Assembly (NCBI RefSeq): GCF_022808865.1
Contig: NZ_JAKZLB010000001.1
Coordinates: forward strand, 682,001 to 746,000
Origin: Geothrix oryzisoli
Lineage (GTDB): Bacteria > Acidobacteriota > Holophagae > Holophagales > Holophagaceae
DNA length: 64,000 nucleotides
Direction: 5' to 3'
Of this stretch, positions 59,636 to 64,000 are shown piece by piece (positions within the stretch are counted from its first letter, which is position 1; every line of letters starts with the position of its first letter). A program made the translations under genes and the position numbers. The notes beneath the pieces were generated by a model. That model did not search any database and was not told where the DNA came from. It saw only the letters and a program-made list of their open reading frames with translations.

Positions 59636-60385
59636 TCAGAAGTGGAGAACGAGGCGGGCGATGAGCTCGATGCCGTAGAACAACAGCCCGAACACGGGTC
59701 CCAGGACATAGCCGAGGAGACCGGTGAGGGCCAGCACGATGAGGATGCCCCCCATCCAGGGCTGGACCCGGTCGAACTTCGGCAGCCAGCGCCAGGGCAG
59801 GAAGCCCCGCAGGATGCCCGCTCCATCGAGAGGCCCCATGGGCAGCAGGTTGAAGAGGGCAAGGCCGAGGTTGATCAGCACCAGGCGACCCAGGAGCGCC
59901 AGGAAGAGCGTGGCCGTGGTGCCCAGCTGGAGGACCTGCAGGCTCTCCACCTTCGCGGCCAGGAGCGCCCGGGCGAAGACCCGGAACTCCATGTCGGGGA
60001 CGGGTACCACGGCCTTCACGACCAGGAACATGATCCCGAGGAAGATCACGGCCTGGATCAGGTTCGAGAGGGGCCCGGCGCTGGCCACGAAGGCGTAGCC
60101 CACCCGCTGGGTGAACCGGCGGGTCAGCTTGCGGGGATCCACGGGCACGGGCTTGGCCCAGCCGATGAAGGGGAAGCCCGTCGCCAGGCCCAGGAGGGGA
60201 AACACGAAGGTGCCCAGCAAGTCCATGTGGGCCAGAGGGTTCAGGGTCATCCGGCCCAGCCGTGCCGCCGTATCGTCCTCCAGCCAGTAGGCCATCGAAG
60301 CGTGGCTGGCTTCGTGCACGCTCAGGCTGAAGAGCAGGGCCACATAGCTGACGAGGATGGTGGGGATGGAGATGTTGTCGAACAC
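59636..60385 (-). CDS. Site-2 protease family (M50) membrane metalloprotease
   Basis: This 249-residue polytopic membrane protein has a zinc-ligand motif SVHEASHASMAYW (HExxH type) in the first helix and a second site NLLPMGPLDGAGIL (NxxPxxxLDG) in a later helix. FIGWAKPVPVDPRKLTRR is the usual loop of small M50B proteases such as YwhC or SpoIVFB relatives. There is no PDZ domain. It would cleave substrates within the inner membrane; target unknown. It lies between tlyA and trpS on the minus strand. Confidence 0.9.
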   Translation of the reverse strand: MFDNISIPTILVSYVALLFSLSVHEASHASMAYWLEDDTAARLGRMTLNPLAHMDLLGTFVFPLLGLATGFPFIGWAKPVPVDPRKLTRRFTQRVGYAFVASAGPLSNLIQAVIFLGIMFLVVKAVVPVPDMEFRVFARALLAAKVESLQVLQLGTTATLFLALLGRLVLINLGLALFNLLPMGPLDGAGILRGFLPWRWLPKFDRVQPWMGGILIVLALTGLLGYVLGPVFGLLFYGIELIARLVLHF

Positions 60386-60422
60386 CCGGGCTCCGGTAAT
60401 CCCCCAGTGTACAGGCTGGGGC

Positions 60423-61202
60423 TCAGAGCCCCAAAGCCGCGAGGGCCGGTCCCAGGCTTCCGCTCGGGGCCCCCAGGCCCAGCCGCAGCAGGAATTCGAT
60501 GTTCCCCTCGCCCCCCTTGATGGGGCTCTCGGCCAGATCCAGGGGGCGCAGCTCCGTGCCCTCGAAAAAGGCCCAGGTTTCCACCAGCACGCGCCGGTGG
60601 ACGGCGGGATCGCGCACGATGCCGCCCGGACCCACGTCGTCGCGGCCCGCCTCGAACTGGGGCTTCACCAGCAGCACGGCCTCGGCCCGGGGTTCGAGAC
60701 TGGGCAGTATCGGCGGAATGGCCAGCCGCAGAGAGATGAAGCTGAGGTCCGCCACCAGCAGGCTGCACCGTTCGGGGATGCAGGCGGGATCCCAGGTGCG
60801 CAGGTTCACCTGCTCCATGGAGACGACCCGGGCATCGGTCCGCAGCTTCCAGTGGAGCTGGTTGGTGCCCACATCCACCGCGTAGACCTTCGCCGCGCCC
60901 CGCTGGAGCAGGCAGTCGGTGAAACCGCCGGTGCTGGCCCCGGCGTCGAAACAGGTGCGGCCCGTGGGGTCGATGCCCCAGCGATCCAGGGCCCCGGCCA
61001 GCTTCAGTCCGCCCCGGCTCACGAAGGGCAGCGCCTCCCCCCGCAGGCGGATGGGGGCCAGCTCGTCCACGCCCGTGCCCGCCTTGGTGACCGGGCGGTC
61101 GCTCACCAGCACGTCCCCCGCGAGGATGCGCGCCTGGGCCCGGGCGCGGGTCTCGCACAGGCCACGCTGCACGAGGAGCTGGTCCAGCCGGACCTTAGCC
61201 AC
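60423..61202 (-). CDS. tlyA: TlyA family rRNA 2'-O-methyltransferase
   Basis: In this 259-residue protein, residues 1-65 are an S4 RNA-binding domain (VRLDQLLVQRGLCETRARAQARILAGDV). The methyltransferase part has SRGGLKLAGALDRWG, the SAM loop DAGASTGGFTDCLLQRGA, YAVDVGTNQLHWKLR, LLVADLSFISLRLAIPPILP, and LLVKPQFEAGRDDVGPGGIV. Mycobacterial TlyA methylates C1409 of 16S and C1920 of 23S rRNA; many relatives are annotated as haemolysin A. It overlaps the mltG end by 8 bases and is likely cotranscribed. Confidence 0.92.
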   Translation of the reverse strand: MAKVRLDQLLVQRGLCETRARAQARILAGDVLVSDRPVTKAGTGVDELAPIRLRGEALPFVSRGGLKLAGALDRWGIDPTGRTCFDAGASTGGFTDCLLQRGAAKVYAVDVGTNQLHWKLRTDARVVSMEQVNLRTWDPACIPERCSLLVADLSFISLRLAIPPILPSLEPRAEAVLLVKPQFEAGRDDVGPGGIVRDPAVHRRVLVETWAFFEGTELRPLDLAESPIKGGEGNIEFLLRLGLGAPSGSLGPALAALGL

Positions 61203-62211
61203 GGGCCGACTTCCGCTGCCGGGCGAGTTCCTTGCGGTAGAGCCCCACGTTCCGGTTGTGGTCCCGCAGGTTGGGGGCGAAGTTGTGGCCGCCCTGGCCC
61301 GTGGCCACGAAGTAGAGGTCCTTGCCGGAGAGCGGCTCCTTCGCCGCTTCGATGGCTGCGGGGCTGGGCACGGCGATGGGCGTGGGCGGCAGGCCCTTCA
61401 CCGCATAGGTGTTGAAGCGGCTGGAGCGGCGGATGTCCTCCGGCGTGGGCGCCGTGAACCGCAGGTCGCCCGTGATCCACCGGGCGTAGAGGCTCGTGGG
61501 ATCGCACTGGAGCCGCATGCCGATCTTCAGCCGCTTCAAGTAGACGCCCGCCACCCGCGGCTGTTCCTCGGGCAGCTTCGTCTCCTTCTCCACCAGGCTG
61601 GCCAGGATCAGGGTCTCGTACGGCGGCAGCGGGCCCCCCTCGAGCTTCGGCCGGACCTGGTTCCGGAAGGCCTCCACCAGCATGAGCATGATCTCCTCGG
61701 GCTCCAGGGCATGGTGCAGCTTGTAGGTGGCCGGGGCCACAAGGCCTTCCAGGCTTTCCGCATCCTCGAAGCCGGCGGTCCGGGCCAGCCGTGGGCTCTT
61801 CCAGAGGGTCCAGAAGACCTCTTCGGGCACGAAGTCCTTGAGCCGCTTCTGCACGGCCCAGGCATGGGCCCCCTCGGGAATGGAGACGGCGGTGTAGTGG
61901 ATCTCGGCCCGCCGCAGCTTGCCGGCCACGTCGGACAGGCTGGCCCGGGGCGTGAAGGTGTACTCGCCCCGGATGAGCTGGAGCTTCCGCGCCCGGGCCC
62001 AGAGCTTGAAGAGCGAGGCGGACCGGATCACCCCGTCCCGTTCCAGCTGATCGGCGATCTGGTTGATGTTGGCGCCCTTCTTCACCAGGACCGTGGCGTC
62101 CTGCCGGAGGGGGCCCTGGCCCTTCCAGGCCCACCAGCCACCTGCGACCGGAGCCGCGGCCAGGAGGAGGGTGGCCAGGAAGAACCTGAGGGACATGGAA
62201 GATCGCGCCAT
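61195..62211 (-). CDS. mltG: Endolytic murein transglycosylase MltG
   Basis: This 338-residue inner-membrane protein has one N-terminal helix (LRFFLATLLLAAAPVAGGWW). A LysM-like/YceG part (ATVLVKKGANINQIADQLERDG) and the catalytic domain with SIPEGAHA, LASLVEKETKL (catalytic Glu), YLKRLKIGMRLQCDPTSLYA and NTYAVKGLPPTPIAVPS follow. It cleaves nascent glycan strands and so sets their length. The start is between an ATG at 62211 (GGAGG very close) and 62196; long upstream in-frame reading overlaps the divergent permease and is not coding. Confidence 0.93.
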   Translation of the reverse strand: MARSSMSLRFFLATLLLAAAPVAGGWWAWKGQGPLRQDATVLVKKGANINQIADQLERDGVIRSASLFKLWARARKLQLIRGEYTFTPRASLSDVAGKLRRAEIHYTAVSIPEGAHAWAVQKRLKDFVPEEVFWTLWKSPRLARTAGFEDAESLEGLVAPATYKLHHALEPEEIMLMLVEAFRNQVRPKLEGGPLPPYETLILASLVEKETKLPEEQPRVAGVYLKRLKIGMRLQCDPTSLYARWITGDLRFTAPTPEDIRRSSRFNTYAVKGLPPTPIAVPSPAAIEAAKEPLSGKDLYFVATGQGGHNFAPNLRDHNRNVGLYRKELARQRKSARG

Positions 62212-62259
62212 GCCTCCAGAATGCCGTGATAGCGTGGATCCATCCACCCAAGGAACCCA

Positions 62260-63690
62260 ATGAGCGCCCCCGGCTACCGCCGTCACGTCGGATTGTTCTC
62301 GGCCACCATGCTCATCGCCGGCTCGATGATCGGCTCGGGCGTGTTTATCGTCGCCGCCGACATGGTCCGCACGGGGGGCTCCGGCGGCTTCCTGCTGGTG
62401 GCCTGGGGCCTCACGGCGGTGCTCACGCTCTTCGCGGCCCTCAGCTACGGCGAGCTGGCGGGGATGTTCCCCCAGGCTGGCGGCCAGTACACCTACCTTC
62501 GCGAGACCTACGGACCCGCCGTGGGGTTCCTCTACGGCTGGACCTTCTTCGTGGTCATCGAGTGCGGCACCATCGCCGCCGTGGCCGTGGGGTTCGGGAA
62601 GTACCTGGGCAGCTTCCTGCCGGCGGTCACGGATTCGGCCTGGATGGGGCCCCACCTCGACGTGCCGCTCATGAAGGTCACCCACGCCATCGCCGTAGGG
62701 CCCTACCACCTGGGGCTCACGCCCTCCCGGCTGTCCGGCATCGCCGTGGTGGTGCTGCTGAGCGCGGTGAACCTCTACGGCGTGCGGCTGGGTTCCCGCA
62801 TCCAGGACCTGTTCACCGTGGCCAAGATCGGCGGCCTGGCCGCCCTGATCCTGCTGGGCCTGCTGCTGAAACCCGCCGTCGCGCCCTCCCAGGCCCCCTT
62901 CATCGCCACGGACGGCGCCGCCCTGCCCTTCCTCACGGCCCTGCTGGTGGTGCAGACCGGCAGCCTGTTCTCGGCGGACGCCTGGAACGCCATCACCTTC
63001 ATCGCCGGGGAGGTGAAGGAGCCGAGGCGGACCATCCCATTCGCCCTCCTCATCGGCACGACCATGGTCTGCGGCCTCTACGTGCTGGCCAACGCCGCCT
63101 ACCTGAAGGTGCTGGGGCCCTCGGGCATCGCCCACGCCCCCCAGGACCGCGTGGGCAGCGCCGCCCTTCAGGCCCTGCTGGGCAGCGGCGGCGGGCTCAT
63201 CATGGCGGGCAGCATCCTGGTATCGATGTTCGGCTGCCTCAACGGCCTGGTGCTGTCCGGCGCCCGGGTCTACCAGCGCATGGCGGAGGACGGCCTGTTC
63301 TACCCCCGCGCGGCCCTCCTCAACGACCATGGCGTCCCGGGCTTCGGGCTCTGGATCCAGGCCCTGTGGACCTGCCTGCTCACCCTCACGGGCACCTACG
63401 GGCAGCTGCTGGACTTCGTCATGCTGCCCACGATCCTCTTCTACGTCCTGGCCGTGGGCGGGATCTTCCTCCTCCGCTGGCGGCGGCCCGACCTGGAGCG
63501 CCCCGTGAAGGTCTGGGGCTACCCCTTCGTCCCGGGACTCTACCTCCTCGGCGCCCTCGCCATCATCGGCGCCCTCTTCATCCACCGGCCCAGCTATTCC
63601 TGGCCCGGCCTGGCCCTGGTGGCCCTGGGCTGGCCGGTCTACCTCGCCGTGAAGCCCCGCGTCACGGCCCCTGAAGGGAGTCTCTCATGA
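62260..63690 (+). CDS. APC superfamily amino acid permease
   Basis: This 476-residue inner-membrane protein has about twelve helices. TMLIAGSMIGSGVFIVAADMV is the helix 1 substrate-binding motif, followed by LTLFAALSYGELAGMFPQAGGQYTYLRETYGP (helices 2-3). SADAWNAITFIAGEVKEPRRTIP is the helix 6 region. It belongs to the LAT/PotE-like branch of APC transporters. Substrate unknown. It overlaps the next gene by 4 bases (ATGA), a saccharopine-dehydrogenase-like enzyme, so lysine or a related amino acid is a guess. Confidence 0.9.
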   Translation: MSAPGYRRHVGLFSATMLIAGSMIGSGVFIVAADMVRTGGSGGFLLVAWGLTAVLTLFAALSYGELAGMFPQAGGQYTYLRETYGPAVGFLYGWTFFVVIECGTIAAVAVGFGKYLGSFLPAVTDSAWMGPHLDVPLMKVTHAIAVGPYHLGLTPSRLSGIAVVVLLSAVNLYGVRLGSRIQDLFTVAKIGGLAALILLGLLLKPAVAPSQAPFIATDGAALPFLTALLVVQTGSLFSADAWNAITFIAGEVKEPRRTIPFALLIGTTMVCGLYVLANAAYLKVLGPSGIAHAPQDRVGSAALQALLGSGGGLIMAGSILVSMFGCLNGLVLSGARVYQRMAEDGLFYPRAALLNDHGVPGFGLWIQALWTCLLTLTGTYGQLLDFVMLPTILFYVLAVGGIFLLRWRRPDLERPVKVWGYPFVPGLYLLGALAIIGALFIHRPSYSWPGLALVALGWPVYLAVKPRVTAPEGSLS

Positions 63691-64000
63691 CCCATGTCGT
63701 CGTTCTTGGAGCCGGCCGCGTCGGCGGCGCCATGGCCAAGGACCTGGCCTCGGAGTTCAAGGTCACGGTGGCCGACCGCTCCGAAGGCGCCCTGGCCCGC
63801 ATGCGCGGGGCCGGACTGGCCACGCGCCCCGCCGATCTCGCCACGCCGGCCGGCGTGAAGGCCGCCGTGGCGGATGCGGACCTGGTGGTCGGCGCCGTGC
63901 CGGGCTTCATGGGCTTCGCCACCGCCAAGGCCGTGCTGGAGGCCGGGAAGCCCCTGGTGGACATCTCCTTCTTCGACGAGGACTGCTTCGAGCTGGACGC
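63687..64000 (+). CDS. Saccharopine dehydrogenase-like NAD(P)-binding protein, 5' part
   Basis: The window ends after ~104 codons. The N-terminus is a Rossmann fold: VVVLGAGRVGGAMAKDLA, then VTVADRSEGALARM, DADLVVGAVPGFMGFATAKAVLEAGKPLVDISFFDED. This is the pattern of saccharopine dehydrogenase (lysine- or carboxynorspermidine-forming) and related lysine 6-dehydrogenases. The ATG overlaps the permease stop by 4 bases, with GGGAG upstream, so uptake and oxidation may be coupled. The specific reaction needs the missing C-terminus. Confidence 0.8.
   Translation, partial: MTHVVVLGAGRVGGAMAKDLASEFKVTVADRSEGALARMRGAGLATRPADLATPAGVKAAVADADLVVGAVPGFMGFATAKAVLEAGKPLVDISFFDEDCFELD

Noticed and set aside
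62212-63585. N-terminal extension of mltG to nearly 800 residues
   Set aside because: The extension is antisense to the APC permease and low in complexity; MltG begins with its membrane helix at 62211 or 62196.
1-64000. CRISPR array, insertion sequence, toxin-antitoxin or defence island
   Set aside because: No regularly spaced repeats, transposase motifs or paired small toxin-antitoxin genes were found; the WYL protein has no defence neighbours.

Overview
The window is GC-rich, densely packed bacterial chromosome: about 60 protein genes and one tRNA, and no gene-free stretch longer than about 200 bases. Gene content (C5 haem pathway with oxygen-independent HemN, futalosine-type menaquinone synthesis, DUF4388 protein, kinase with a TolB-like propeller, Wzi-like porin, M64 peptidase) suggests a Gram-negative Acidobacteriota member, perhaps of the Holophaga/Geothrix group. 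That placement is inference; no rRNA gene is present. I see no prophage, insertion sequence, CRISPR array or defence island.

Layout. 1-4.9 kb: end of pdxJ, a DUF4388 protein, a FAH-family hydrolase, xerC, an acyl-CoA synthetase and a secreted phosphatase-like protein. 5.1-12.5 kb: a minus-strand haem block, hemA-hemC-hemD-hemB-hemL-hemE-hemN, mostly with 4-7 base overlaps, preceded by aroC. 13.7-21.1 kb: surface polysaccharide genes (GT4 glycosyltransferase, Rmd-like reductase, Gmd, an FkbM-like protein, a cyclophilin with a long N-terminal half, a Wzi-like porin). 21-32 kb: an unpaired CoA-transferase subunit, pyrD, mqnE, a secreted phospholipase D-like protein, 5-formyl-THF cyclo-ligase, an FHA-GAF sensor with only half a histidine kinase, YhbY, an M64 peptidase and a membrane Ser/Thr kinase. 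32-41 kb: uvrB, fabF-acpP, xerD, an EamA transporter, a WYL/WCX protein with histone-like tails, an orphan oligopeptide-binding protein and a thioredoxin-fold protein. 41-53 kb: an Rrf2 regulator next to ttcA, membrane and RNA-modification genes, a cysteine desulfurase, 5'-nucleotidase, fused ftcD and an RluA-like protein lacking the catalytic Asp. 53-64 kb: ABC-F ATPase, MscS channel, a tiny cysteine-rich exported protein, proline dehydrogenase, tRNA-Lys, trpS, a site-2 protease, tlyA, mltG, an APC permease and the start of a saccharopine-dehydrogenase-like gene.

Together the genes point to a respiring organism able to live without oxygen. It makes haem and menaquinone and builds a deoxysugar-containing surface polysaccharide. 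The least ordinary items are the WYL/WCX protein without a DNA-binding helix-turn-helix, the kinase without an ATPase domain, the zinc-finger-like insert in FtcD, the RluA variant, and several intergenic palindromes and repeats.
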